54,777 bases of DNA from an uncultured Hungatella sp. (GCA_910585645.1 CAJUFP010000017.1:1-54777), one strand, 5' to 3'. Numbered from the stretch's first letter, positions 31,887 to 39,799 are shown. Notes: generated by a model not told the origin, from the sequence alone. Made by a program: numbers and translations.

Positions 31887-33383
31887 ATGGCGAAATATGT
31901 AATGGCGCTGGATCAGGGAACCACCAGTTCCCGGTGTATTCTGTTTGATGAAAAGGGGGAGATCAGAAGCGTGGCTCAGAGGGAGTTTACCCAGATCTAT
32001 CCGGAGCCCGGGTGGGTGGAGCATGACCCTATGGAGATATGGTCTTCCCAGTTCAGCGTGATGATGGCGGCCATGGCCAATATCGGGGCTCACGGGGAGG
32101 ATATCGCGGCCATCGGGATCACCAACCAGAGAGAGACTACCATTGTGTGGGACAAGGCCACAGGCATTCCGGTGTACAATGCTATTGTGTGGCAGTGCAG
32201 ACGGACCGCGCCCATGATCGACAAGCTGAAAGAGGACGGCCTGGGGGAGAGAGTGCGGGAGGTGACGGGTCTGATTCCGGACGCTTATTTTTCGGGCAGC
32301 AAGATTGCCTGGATCCTGGACCAGGTGCCGGGGGCCAGGGAGAAGGCAAAAAGGGGTGAGCTGCTGTTTGGAACTGTGGATACATGGCTGATCTGGAACC
32401 TGACCAAGGGGGAGGTGTTTGTCACGGACTACACCAACGCTGCCAGAACCATGCTCTTTGACATCCACAAACTTACATGGGACCAGGAACTTTTGGATTA
32501 CTTTAAGATCCCCGGGTCCATGATGCCCCAGGTAAAGCCTTCCAGCTGCGTCTACGGCCATACCCACAGTTCGGTCCTTGCGGGAAATGTGCCTATCGCC
32601 GGTGCTGCGGGGGATCAGCAGGCAGCTCTGTTCGGCCAGTGCTGTTTTGGAGCCGGGGATGTGAAAAATACATACGGAACCGGGTGCTTTATGCTGATGA
32701 ATACCGGCGAAAAGGCGGTAAAGTCGGATCACGGCCTGCTGACCACCATTGCCGTGGGCATGGAGGACCATGTGGAGTATGCCCTGGAGGGAAGCGTGTT
32801 CGTGGCGGGAGCTGCCATCCAGTGGTTAAGGGATGAGCTGCGGATGATACGGACAGCCGCCCAGACGGAGGAATACTGCCAGATCGTGCCGGACACGGCC
32901 GGGGTTTACGTGGTTCCGGCCTTTGCGGGCATGGGAGCGCCTTACTGGAATCCGTATGCCAGAGGGACCATCGTGGGGCTGACCCGGGGGGCCAGCAAGG
33001 AACATTTTATCCGGGCTACCGTGGAGTCTTTGGCCTATCAGGTCAGCGACCTTTTAGAGGCCATGGAGCAGGATTCCGGTATCCCTATGAGGGAACTGAA
33101 GGTGGACGGCGGAGCCAGCGCCAACGATTTTCTGATGCAGTTCCAGGCAGACCTTCTGGGGACGCGCATCGCAAGGCCCCAGTGTATCGAGACCACGGCC
33201 CTTGGAGCGGCGTACCTGGCCGGGCTGGCTGTGGGGTACTGGAAGGACAAGAAGGACATTGTGACAAACTGGCAGGTTGACCGGTATTTTGACAAGGCCA
33301 TCGACGACGCCAAGCGGGCGGAACTGATCAAGGGGTGGAAGCGGGCTGTGCGGTGCGCCCTGGCCTGGGGAGAGGATGAGTAA
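31887..33383 (+). CDS. glpK: glycerol kinase
   Basis: FGGY-family kinase that phosphorylates glycerol to sn-glycerol-3-phosphate using ATP, in the cytoplasm. It is 498 residues. ATG 31887 is chosen because GGAGGAGGA (31872-31880) precedes it and the protein then begins MAKYVMALDQGTTSSRCILFD, the family N-terminus; a longer frame from 31800 runs through the leader hairpin. Further landmarks are TNQRETTIVWD, the FGGY signature around VKNTYGTGCFMLMNTGEKAV and GLTRGASKEHFIRATVESLAYQ. The loop that carries the HPr-phosphorylated histidine (YHFYG type) in enterococcal GlpK reads SSVLAG here. No glycerol facilitator gene is adjacent, unlike many Firmicutes. Confidence 0.97.
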   Translation: MAKYVMALDQGTTSSRCILFDEKGEIRSVAQREFTQIYPEPGWVEHDPMEIWSSQFSVMMAAMANIGAHGEDIAAIGITNQRETTIVWDKATGIPVYNAIVWQCRRTAPMIDKLKEDGLGERVREVTGLIPDAYFSGSKIAWILDQVPGAREKAKRGELLFGTVDTWLIWNLTKGEVFVTDYTNAARTMLFDIHKLTWDQELLDYFKIPGSMMPQVKPSSCVYGHTHSSVLAGNVPIAGAAGDQQAALFGQCCFGAGDVKNTYGTGCFMLMNTGEKAVKSDHGLLTTIAVGMEDHVEYALEGSVFVAGAAIQWLRDELRMIRTAAQTEEYCQIVPDTAGVYVVPAFAGMGAPYWNPYARGTIVGLTRGASKEHFIRATVESLAYQVSDLLEAMEQDSGIPMRELKVDGGASANDFLMQFQADLLGTRIARPQCIETTALGAAYLAGLAVGYWKDKKDIVTNWQVDRYFDKAIDDAKRAELIKGWKRAVRCALAWGEDE

Positions 33384-33396
33384 TGGGGTAGAGAAC

Positions 33397-33444
33397 GATA
33401 AAATTTTATCAATACTTGACGGATATTAACAGATATGGTAGACT
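33397..33444 (+). promoter_or_regulatory. promoter of the mgtC-glpAB operon with upstream palindrome
   Basis: TTGACG (33416-33421), 17 bases, TAGACT (33439-33444). A perfect 14-bp palindrome GATAAAATTTTATC (33397-33410) ends 5 bases before the -35. It may be an operator, an A+T-rich UP-like element or part of glpK's 3' end. Confidence 0.6.
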
Positions 33445-33473
33445 AATTACAGTTAAATAATTACCTGTGAGAT

Positions 33474-33531
33474 GAGAGCAGCAAGGTATAGTTTGTGGAT
33501 CGGATCCATAGATTTGCCTTGCTCTTTTTTT
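33474..33531 (+). promoter_or_regulatory. mgtC-glpAB leader terminator/antiterminator, putative GlpP target
   Basis: AGAGCA-GC-AAGG (33475-33486) pairs with CCTTGCTCT (33517-33525) with a 2-base bulge. Inside is a perfect TGGAT-CGG-ATCCA hairpin (33496-33508). A T-run occupies 33525-33531. It lies about 30 bases after the predicted start site and 85 bases before the first gene. Order and 3' sequence (TGCTC plus T-run plus CG) match the glpK leader. Confidence 0.6.
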
Positions 33532-33616
33532 CGCTTTTACACCACGGAAAGCAGACATCTTAGCCCTTAAGCGGGGAATGGCCTTCATGCCGCAGGAGAA
33601 AGGAAGAGGTGAAGAA

Positions 33617-34309
33617 ATGATTGATGGATTCATGTCGGCAGCGGAGGGGTGGTCCACCACAGCCATGGTGATCCGCATGGTTTCCGCGCTTATTATCGGC
33701 ACGATTATTGGCATTGACCGGGCCTTAAAGCGCCGGGGGGCAGGGATCAAGACTCACACCTTGGTATGCTTGGGAGCGGCTCTGGTGATGATGACGGGAC
33801 AGTATATCAAGATGAATTTTGAAGGAAATATGGATATTGCCCGTATGGGAGCCCAGGTCATAAGCGGCGTCGGCTTTCTGGGAGTTGGGACCATTATTGT
33901 TACCGGCAAGAATCAGATTCGCGGTCTTACTACTGCGGCAGGCCTGTGGGCCTGCGCGTGTCTTGGGCTGGCAGTGGGGATTGGCTTTGTGAAAGGCGCG
34001 TTTATCACCCTGATCCTGGTGATGATCACCCTGAAATTCCTGACAAAGCTGGATACCTTCCTCCATATGTACGCCAGGGTATTTGACCTGTATGTTGAAT
34101 TTCCCAACAATCAGTGCGTATCCGAGTTTATGGAGCGGCTTCATAAGATGGAAGTGAAGGTCTGCAATATGGAGCTGAGTAAGAGCAAGATCAAAGGGGA
34201 AGGTCCCAATGCCATTATCTGCATTGAGGTGACCAGCCGCAGCAAGAGGCATAATGTGCTGGAGAGTATTCGAGGCATGGTGTGCGTAAAGCATGTAGAA
34301 ATATTGTGA
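33617..34309 (+). CDS. MgtC/SapB-family membrane protein
   Basis: 230-residue integral membrane protein. ATG 33617 (MIDGFMSAAEG) is favoured because AGGAAGAGG lies 7 bases upstream; an ATG at 33578 lies closer to the leader terminator and lacks a site. The N-terminal part has the MgtC hydrophobic core: IIGTIIGIDRALKRRGAGIKTHTLVCLGAA, GAQVISGVGFLGVG and IRGLTTAAGLWA. The C-terminal 80 residues form a soluble domain resembling the ACT-like tail of MgtC/YhiD. The family is linked to Mg2+ limitation and F-ATPase control in pathogens, but chromosomal homologues have unclear roles. Here it is the first gene of an operon with glycerol-3-phosphate dehydrogenase-like genes, an association I cannot explain from known function. 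Confidence 0.88.
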   Translation: MIDGFMSAAEGWSTTAMVIRMVSALIIGTIIGIDRALKRRGAGIKTHTLVCLGAALVMMTGQYIKMNFEGNMDIARMGAQVISGVGFLGVGTIIVTGKNQIRGLTTAAGLWACACLGLAVGIGFVKGAFITLILVMITLKFLTKLDTFLHMYARVFDLYVEFPNNQCVSEFMERLHKMEVKVCNMELSKSKIKGEGPNAIICIEVTSRSKRHNVLESIRGMVCVKHVEIL

Positions 34310-34350
34310 CGGCGGGGCCGTGACAGTATATGAAAAAAAGGAGAGACGAT

Positions 34351-35784
34351 ATGAGTGGATTGCAGTATGACGTAACGATTATTGGCGGCGGCGTGACAGG
34401 AGCCGCGGTGGCCAGGGAGTTATCCAGGTATCAGTTGAAGACATGCGTGGTGGAGAGGGCGGAGGACGTGTGCTCCGGTACTTCCAAGGCCAACAGCGCC
34501 ATTGTCCACGCAGGATATGACGCCGCCGAGGGCTCCATAAAGGCAAAGATGAACGTGGAAGGAAACCGCATGATGGGAGAGCTGTCCAAAGACCTGGATT
34601 TTGCGTTCCGCAGAAACGGTTCCCTGGTCTTGTGCTTTTCGGAGGACGACAGGCCGGCCCTGAACGCGCTTTATGAGAGAGGCGTCGCCAACGGCGTTCC
34701 GGATTTAAAGATCATCAGCGGGGACGAGGTTCGGGCCATGGAGCCCAATGTGACAGACCAGGTGGTGGCAGCGCTCTTTGCTCCTACAGGCGGGATCGTG
34801 TGTCCCTTTGGCCTGACCATCGCTTTGGCGGAGAATGCCTGCGATAACGGCGTGGAGTTTTATTTCCTGACAGAAGTTACGGACATTGCCAGAATAGACG
34901 GCGGTTATAAGCTGTCCATAAAGGGGAAAGAGGATATCACCACCAGGTTTGTGGTCAATGCCGCCGGAGTGTACGCGGATGTGTTCCACAATATGGTGTG
35001 CGAGGACAAGATCACCATCATTCCCAGAAAGGGTGATTACTGCCTTTTGGATCAGGAGGCAGGGAAACATGTGGACAAGACGATCTTCCAGCTTCCCGGC
35101 AAGTACGGCAAAGGCGTTTTGGTAGCTCCCACCATTCACGGCAATCTGCTTATCGGGCCTACGGCCATGGATATTGAGGACAAAGAGGGGACTTACACTA
35201 CGGCAGGGGAGCTGGCGGAGGTTACGCAGAAGTCCGCAAGAGGCGTGAAGAATATCCCCTACCGTCAGGTTATCACTTCATTTTCCGGCCTGCGGGCTCA
35301 TGAGTCCCATGACGAGTTTATCATCGGGGAGAGCGCCGAAGGGTTTTACGACGCCGCGGGCATTGAGTCGCCGGGACTTTCCAGCGCGCCGGCCATTGGC
35401 GTGTATCTGGCCGAGATGATCGCGGACAAGGCTCAGGCTTTGAAGAAGGAGAATTTTATCGCCACCAGAAAAGGGATCCCCCATGTATCTGCCATGAGCA
35501 GGGAGGAGCGGGCGGCGCTTATTAAGGAGCGCCCGGACTATGGAACGATTGTGTGCCGCTGTGAGAATGTCAGCGAGGGAGAGATCGTGGACAGCATCCG
35601 CCGCACCCTGGGGGCCAGGTCTTTAGACGGCATCAAGAGAAGGGTGCGTCAGGGGATGGGACGCTGCCAGGCAGGATTCTGCACCCCAAGGACCATGGAG
35701 ATCTTGTCCAGAGAGACAGGCATTCCCATGGAAGAAATCTGCAAAAATCAGCCCGGCTCTGAGATGATAACCGGAGAAGCATAG
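34351..35784 (+). CDS. glpA: GlpA-like FAD-dependent glycerol-3-phosphate dehydrogenase with BFD-type [2Fe-2S] domain
   Basis: Predicted to oxidise sn-glycerol-3-phosphate to dihydroxyacetone phosphate with a flavin. It is 477 residues; ATG 34351 is chosen because AAAAGGAGAG lies just upstream, inside a longer frame starting at 34330. The N-terminus DVTIIGGGVTGAAVARELS is a Rossmann FAD site; SGTSKANSAIVHAGYD and NAAGVYAD are typical of the DAO/GlpA family. The C-terminus carries four cysteines in BFD spacing: C402 and C404 (CRCEN), then C439 and C444 (CQAGFC), for a [2Fe-2S] cluster. It is shorter than E. coli GlpA (about 540). The next two genes supply a GlpB-like flavoprotein and a Cys-rich protein, suggesting an electron-transferring complex. 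The symbol is by analogy; the substrate is inferred from the locus. Confidence 0.85.
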   Translation: MSGLQYDVTIIGGGVTGAAVARELSRYQLKTCVVERAEDVCSGTSKANSAIVHAGYDAAEGSIKAKMNVEGNRMMGELSKDLDFAFRRNGSLVLCFSEDDRPALNALYERGVANGVPDLKIISGDEVRAMEPNVTDQVVAALFAPTGGIVCPFGLTIALAENACDNGVEFYFLTEVTDIARIDGGYKLSIKGKEDITTRFVVNAAGVYADVFHNMVCEDKITIIPRKGDYCLLDQEAGKHVDKTIFQLPGKYGKGVLVAPTIHGNLLIGPTAMDIEDKEGTYTTAGELAEVTQKSARGVKNIPYRQVITSFSGLRAHESHDEFIIGESAEGFYDAAGIESPGLSSAPAIGVYLAEMIADKAQALKKENFIATRKGIPHVSAMSREERAALIKERPDYGTIVCRCENVSEGEIVDSIRRTLGARSLDGIKRRVRQGMGRCQAGFCTPRTMEILSRETGIPMEEICKNQPGSEMITGEA

Positions 35785-35795
35785 GAGGAGAAAAG

Positions 35796-37061
35796 ATGAA
35801 ACAGCATGATATCGTAATCATTGGCGGAGGCCCGGCAGGATTATCCGCAGCAGCCGCGGCGAGGAAGGCCGGAGTCCAGGATATCCTGATCCTGGAGCGG
35901 GACGGAGTTTTGGGCGGTATCTTAAACCAGTGTATTCATAACGGGTTTGGCCTTCACACCTTTAAGGAGGAGCTGACAGGGCCGGAGTATGCTTCCCGGT
36001 ATATCGACATGGTGGAGGAGGAGAAGATCCCATACAAGCTGAACACCATTGTAGTTGACATTAACAAGAACAGAGAGGTTACTTACATAAATAAGGAAGA
36101 GGGTCTGGTGACTATCCAGGCCGGGGCCGTGATCCTGGCCATGGGGTGCCGGGAGCGTCCCAGGGGAGCCCTGAACACGCCGGGATACCGTCCGGCAGGC
36201 ATTTACTCCGCGGGAACGGCCCAGCGGCTGATGAACATTGAGGGGTACTGTGTGGGAAAAGAAGTTGTGATCTTAGGTTCCGGCGACATCGGCCTTATTA
36301 TGGCAAGGCGTATGACTCTGGAGGGCGCCAAGGTGAAAGTGGTTGCGGAGCTGATGCCTTATTCCGGCGGCCTGAAGAGAAATATCGTTCAGTGTCTGGA
36401 TGATTACGGCATCCCCTTAAAGCTGAGCCACACCATCATCAATATTGAGGGGAAAGAGCGTCTGACCGGCATTACGCTGGCAGAGGTAGACGCTAACCGC
36501 AATCCCATTCCCGGCACGGAGGAGCATTACTCCTGCGACACCCTTCTTTTAAGCGTAGGCCTGATCCCGGAAAATGAGCTGTCAAAGGGAGCGGGGGTTT
36601 CTATGAACCGGATTACCTCAGGGCCAAATGTAGATGACTGCCTGGAGACCGAGGTGGAAGGCATCTATGCCTGCGGCAATGTGCTCCATGTCCATGACCT
36701 GGTAGACTTTGTATCCCAGGAGGCGGCTCTGGCAGGGGAAAACGCGGCTGCTTACGTGAAGGAGGGCAAGGCCGGAAAGAAGAGTCACAAGGTGGCCCTT
36801 TCCGCGGAGAACGGAGTCCGCTATACGGTTCCCCAGGTATTGAATGTGGACACCATGAAAGATACCGTTACCGTGCGTTTCCGCGTGGCAGATGTTTACA
36901 AGGACCGCTATATTGCCGTGTATTATGATGATAAGCTGATCTCCAGGAAGAAGAAAAAAGTCCTTGCCCCAGGCGAGATGGAGCAGGTGGTTCTTAAGAA
37001 GAGCAGCTTTGAGGGGTATCCGGAGATTAAGCAGATTAAGATTTGTACGGAGGTGGAGTGA
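35796..37061 (+). CDS. GlpB-like NAD(P)/FAD-dependent oxidoreductase
   Basis: 421-residue pyridine-nucleotide-disulfide-type flavoprotein, 11 bases after the GlpA-like gene; ATG 35796 follows AGGAGGAG. Two dinucleotide-binding motifs are clear: IIGGGPAGLSAAAAARKAG near the start (FAD) and VVILGSGDIGLIMARRMTLEG mid-chain (NAD(P)). ACGNVLHVHDLVDFVSQEA near the C-terminus is the second FAD contact. CIHNGFGL contains a lone cysteine, but I do not see a redox CxxC. Together with the GlpA-like and DUF1667 proteins it probably forms a complex that passes electrons from glycerol-3-phosphate to NAD or another carrier. It overlaps the next gene in TGATG. Confidence 0.85.
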   Translation: MKQHDIVIIGGGPAGLSAAAAARKAGVQDILILERDGVLGGILNQCIHNGFGLHTFKEELTGPEYASRYIDMVEEEKIPYKLNTIVVDINKNREVTYINKEEGLVTIQAGAVILAMGCRERPRGALNTPGYRPAGIYSAGTAQRLMNIEGYCVGKEVVILGSGDIGLIMARRMTLEGAKVKVVAELMPYSGGLKRNIVQCLDDYGIPLKLSHTIINIEGKERLTGITLAEVDANRNPIPGTEEHYSCDTLLLSVGLIPENELSKGAGVSMNRITSGPNVDDCLETEVEGIYACGNVLHVHDLVDFVSQEAALAGENAAAYVKEGKAGKKSHKVALSAENGVRYTVPQVLNVDTMKDTVTVRFRVADVYKDRYIAVYYDDKLISRKKKKVLAPGEMEQVVLKKSSFEGYPEIKQIKICTEVE

Positions 37062-37423
37062 TGGAGACAAGGAATCTGATTTGTATTGGGTGTCCTCTGG
37101 GCTGTCCGGTGACAGTGACCATGGATGGAGATGATATCAATGTAACAGGCAACACCTGTCCCAGAGGGGCGGATTATGCCAAGAAGGAAGTGTTAAGCCC
37201 TACCAGGATCGTGACCTCCAGCATCCGGGTTAAGGACGGGGAGATTGCCAGAGTGTCGGTTAAGACCAAAAGCGATATTCCCAAATCAAAGATCTTTGAG
37301 GTGATGAAGGAGATCCAGGCAGTCCAGGTGGACGCGCCTGTGGCTCTGGGCCAGGTTCTGATCAAGGACTGCGCAGGCACCGGGGTGGAGATCATTGCCA
37401 CAAAGACCGTAGAGCGCGTTTAG
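37061..37423 (+). CDS. DUF1667 protein, Cys-rich partner of the GlpAB-like oxidoreductases
   Basis: 120 residues. ATG 37061 shares its A with the upstream stop (TGATG), so translation is coupled. Four cysteines near the N-terminus (C8, C11, C15 and C33, in LICIGCPLGCPVTV and NTCPRGADYA) suit one Fe-S cluster or a zinc. The rest (PTRIVTSSIRV, PVSVKTKSDIPK-like VSVKTKSDIPKSKIF) is characteristic of DUF1667, which commonly accompanies GlpA/GlpB-like genes in Clostridia and Thermotogae. A role as the electron-transfer subunit replacing GlpC is an inference. A terminator follows about 100 bases downstream. Confidence 0.87.
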   Translation: METRNLICIGCPLGCPVTVTMDGDDINVTGNTCPRGADYAKKEVLSPTRIVTSSIRVKDGEIARVSVKTKSDIPKSKIFEVMKEIQAVQVDAPVALGQVLIKDCAGTGVEIIATKTVERV

Positions 37424-37522
37424 ACGCGTGACCCTTTGGCTGCATCCCCATTAGAGCGGAACGTTCAGATGCTCTAAGCGGCAAAAGGAGCGCGTATTGC
37501 CTAATGATAGATTTCGGCTGGG

Positions 37523-37563
37523 CAGCGCCGGGACCTCCCCAAAGATTCCCGGTGCTGTTCTTC
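37523..37563 (+). terminator. terminator of the mgtC-glpAB operon
   Basis: CAGCGCCGGGA (37523-37533) pairs with TCCCGGTGCTG (37547-37557) with one G-U pair, followed by TTCTTCC. The pyrimidine tail is imperfect, so some transcription probably continues into the HAD gene 28 bases beyond the stem. Confidence 0.6.
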
Positions 37564-37584
37564 CGGCCGGAGACAACGAACAGA

Positions 37585-38448
37585 ATGGAGACGACTGTGG
37601 AGATAAATGAGAGGCCCGACAGCAACGGGCAGGCAGTGGACCGAACCAACCTCCTTGAGAAGATTGGTTTATTTGTGCTTGATATGGATGGAACGTTTTA
37701 TCTGGGAGATCAGGTGATAGAAGGAGCCATTGATTTTGTGCGGTATGTGGAGGGGAAGGGGCGCAAGGTTTTATTTTTTACCAACAATTCTTCCCAGTCT
37801 CCCAGAGTTTACATGGACAGGCTGGCGCGCATGGGCTGTCCCATTACGAGAGAGCAGATCATGACCTCAGGGGACGTGACCATAACGTATCTGAAGGAGA
37901 ACTATGAGGGAAAGCGGGTCTACCTGGTGGGAACGGACGCATTGACCGAGAGTTTTCAGGAGGAGGGCGTCTGCCTGTGGAAAGAGGGAGACCCAAGACC
38001 TGATCTTGTGGTGATCGGCTTTGACACGACGCTGACCTATGAGAAACTGCGCATGGCCTGCAGCTTTATCCGCCAGGGAGCGCTGTTTCTGGCCACTCAT
38101 CTGGACTTAAACTGTCCTACAGAGGACGGATTTATCCCGGACTGCGGCTCTTTCTGCGCGGCCATCACCGCGTCCACCGGCGTGAAGCCCAAGTATCTGG
38201 GCAAACCCTTTCGGGAGACGGTTGACATGGTGCTGGTGAGAACCGGGGTGGAGCGGGAGCAGGTGGCTTTTGTGGGGGACCGTCTCTACACAGACGTGGC
38301 CACCGGCGTAAATCATGGGGCCTGGGGATTGCTGGTGCTGACAGGCGAGACCGGGCTAAAGGACCTGGAAACGTCCCAGGTGCGGCCTGACGCGGTGTTT
38401 CAATCCCTGGGGGAGATGAAGGAGCTGCTGGAGCGGGCTCTTGGGTAG
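37585..38448 (+). CDS. HAD-superfamily phosphatase, NagD/PGP-like
   Basis: 287 residues from ATG 37585. A GTG at 37597 has a better-spaced GGAG and is a real alternative; the frame further upstream overlaps the terminator. The four HAD motifs are present: FVLDMDGTFYLGD (nucleophile and acid Asp), FFTNNSSQSP, GKPFRETVDM (Lys) and FVGDRLYTDVATG (metal Asp). The cap and spacing fit class IIA (NagD, 4-nitrophenylphosphatase, phosphoglycolate/glycerol-3-phosphate phosphatase). In this glycerol locus a glycerol-3-phosphate phosphatase that relieves G3P overload is attractive, but the substrate is not shown by sequence. Its 3' end is overlapped on the opposite strand by the gene at 38165. Confidence 0.87.
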   Translation: METTVEINERPDSNGQAVDRTNLLEKIGLFVLDMDGTFYLGDQVIEGAIDFVRYVEGKGRKVLFFTNNSSQSPRVYMDRLARMGCPITREQIMTSGDVTITYLKENYEGKRVYLVGTDALTESFQEEGVCLWKEGDPRPDLVVIGFDTTLTYEKLRMACSFIRQGALFLATHLDLNCPTEDGFIPDCGSFCAAITASTGVKPKYLGKPFRETVDMVLVRTGVEREQVAFVGDRLYTDVATGVNHGAWGLLVLTGETGLKDLETSQVRPDAVFQSLGEMKELLERALG

Positions 38449-39115
38449 ATTCTTCCTCAAAGGCATATTCCAGAAACCGTATCATGGCTTCTTTGTGCTG
38501 TGTGTAGGAGAAGACCATGAGATAATGGGAGGCCTCCCCTTTTGTGAACCGGGAGTCTTGCAGGCTGACGGCGCAGGCCTTTGTCACCCCGTTCGAATCC
38601 GGAAGGTAATAAAGAGAGTCTTTTAACCGGCTGGCCAGGTTGGGGGGAAGAAGTTCCTCCAGGTCCCAGAGGGGGAGGCTTTGACTGTAGTAATCGGTAA
38701 GTTCCCTGGTTGTGACGAGAAAATCCAGTTCCCTGGCAGACACGTAGGCAACGATCTTGCTCTGGCTGGCTGTGTGGTAGTCAATGGACGAGCCCTTTTG
38801 CACGTAAAGGCTGTCGTCAAACACAACCTGCTGACCTGGGGAAAGGTTTAAAACGCGGGAGAATTCTTTGGAGATCTGGTCCGCAGGAAATAAGTTGGCC
38901 TCATCGTTGGTGAAAAATCCCTCCAGCACGGTTTCCCGCCGGGTCTGCATCCAGACATCCCACAGATAGAACCCTGTCAGCACCAGGACAAACAGGATAA
39001 AGGCGTATCCTCTGTAATAATCCAGGATAAAGCGGAGTTTCTGGGGGAATGAGAGGGTTTTTAGGGTTGCCAGGTCTTTGGAAAGGGCTTTTTTGGCTTT
39101 TTGAAAAGGGTTCAT
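38165..39115 (-). CDS. single-TM protein of unknown function, copy 1 of a duplicated DUF624-linked module
   Basis: 316 residues as read from ATG 39115 (site AAGGAG 9 bases away). A cytoplasmic basic N-terminus (MNPFQKAKKALSKDL) and one TM helix (about 37-55, GYAFILFVLVLTGFYLWDV) precede an extracytoplasmic domain to about residue 222. That domain aligns with the protein at 48336: SKIVAYVSARELDFLVTTREL against AKLSALVASRDLDVFMADQE, and DLEELLP against NLKQLLP. Residues 223-316 are Pro/Arg-rich, have no counterpart and are wholly antisense to the HAD gene, so the original stop appears lost or misplaced. It reads divergently from a DUF624 gene, as does its paralogue. Function is unknown; a partner of the DUF624 protein is inferred. 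Confidence 0.75.
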   Translation of the reverse strand: MNPFQKAKKALSKDLATLKTLSFPQKLRFILDYYRGYAFILFVLVLTGFYLWDVWMQTRRETVLEGFFTNDEANLFPADQISKEFSRVLNLSPGQQVVFDDSLYVQKGSSIDYHTASQSKIVAYVSARELDFLVTTRELTDYYSQSLPLWDLEELLPPNLASRLKDSLYYLPDSNGVTKACAVSLQDSRFTKGEASHYLMVFSYTQHKEAMIRFLEYAFEEESTQEPAPAAPSSPPGIETPRQAAPGTFPGPLARSRLSAPAIPRPHDLRRWPRLCRDGPPQKPPAPAPPRFSPAPCQPSPERVCPDTWASRRWTR

Positions 39116-39178
39116 GAAGGTTGTCTCCTTTTTTAATGTGTGTTGTTGCGGTAAAAAGCTGCAGGAAGGAAAAGTGCC

Positions 39179-39799
39179 ATGAATAATTTATTTAATCCTG
39201 AAAACCGGTTTTGGAATTTTATGAACAAGATTACGGATGTTTTTGTCCTTGGGATCTTGTGGTTCCTTTTTTCGCTTCCTGTGATTACCGCAGGGGCCGC
39301 TACCACATCCCTGTATCAGTTTACCCTGAAACAGGCGGATGATGAGGAGGGCTATGTATTCAAAAGTTTTCTGAAGGCGTTTACAAAAAACTTCAAGCAG
39401 GCTACAATTTTGTGGCTGCTTGTCTTGGCTGGGGCAGGTTTTCTTGCGGTTGATCTCTGGGCGTGTATGCAGATCGCCATTCCATCCTGGGTCCGCGTGG
39501 TCTGTTTTGGCGTACTTTTATGTCTGAGCCTTATGTTTGCGCTGACTGCGCTCTATCTGTTTCCTGTCCTGTCCAGATTTCATCTGTCCATAAAAACTAT
39601 TCTGCTCCACAGCTTTATTATGGCCATGGGAAATCTCTACATATCGGTAACGGTGTTGGTGACCTACCTTATATTCGGGGTATTATCCTTTTATATCCCC
39701 GTGCTGTTCCCCGTCTTTACGGCTCTGGCCGCCTTTATCAGTTCCTACCTGTTCCGCTACGTATTCACCCGCTACCAGGAGGACGACAAAGACCAATAA
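39179..39799 (+). CDS. YesL/DUF624-family membrane protein, copy 1
   Basis: 206 residues with four to five predicted membrane helices (LGILWFLFSLPVITAGAATTSLY, ATILWLLVLAGAGFLAVDLW, VVCFGVLLCLSLMFALTALYLF, YISVTVLVTYLIFGVLSFY). The family signature region FYxxxR-like LYLFPVLSRFHLSIKTILLHSF and the early NRFWNFMNKITDVFVL are typical of DUF624. These proteins often sit beside carbohydrate ABC importers and a regulatory gene, with unknown mechanism. Here it lies between a divergent single-TM gene and a LacI regulator, 1.5 kb from a UgpB-type importer. A second copy at 49205 shares the same partner. Confidence 0.85.
   Translation: MNNLFNPENRFWNFMNKITDVFVLGILWFLFSLPVITAGAATTSLYQFTLKQADDEEGYVFKSFLKAFTKNFKQATILWLLVLAGAGFLAVDLWACMQIAIPSWVRVVCFGVLLCLSLMFALTALYLFPVLSRFHLSIKTILLHSFIMAMGNLYISVTVLVTYLIFGVLSFYIPVLFPVFTALAAFISSYLFRYVFTRYQEDDKDQ

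Noticed and set aside
31884..32771. Leftward open frame of 295 codons inside glpK
   Set aside because: It is a shadow of glycerol kinase with no site or domain.
33397..33410. Palindrome GATAAAATTTTATC as a terminator of glpK
   Set aside because: The stem would be A+T-only and has no following T-run, so it is better described as a possible operator or UP-like element.
37504..37584. 27-codon N-terminal extension of the HAD phosphatase
   Set aside because: It covers the terminator hairpin at 37523-37563 and lacks HAD-like sequence; the first HAD motif starts well after 37585.
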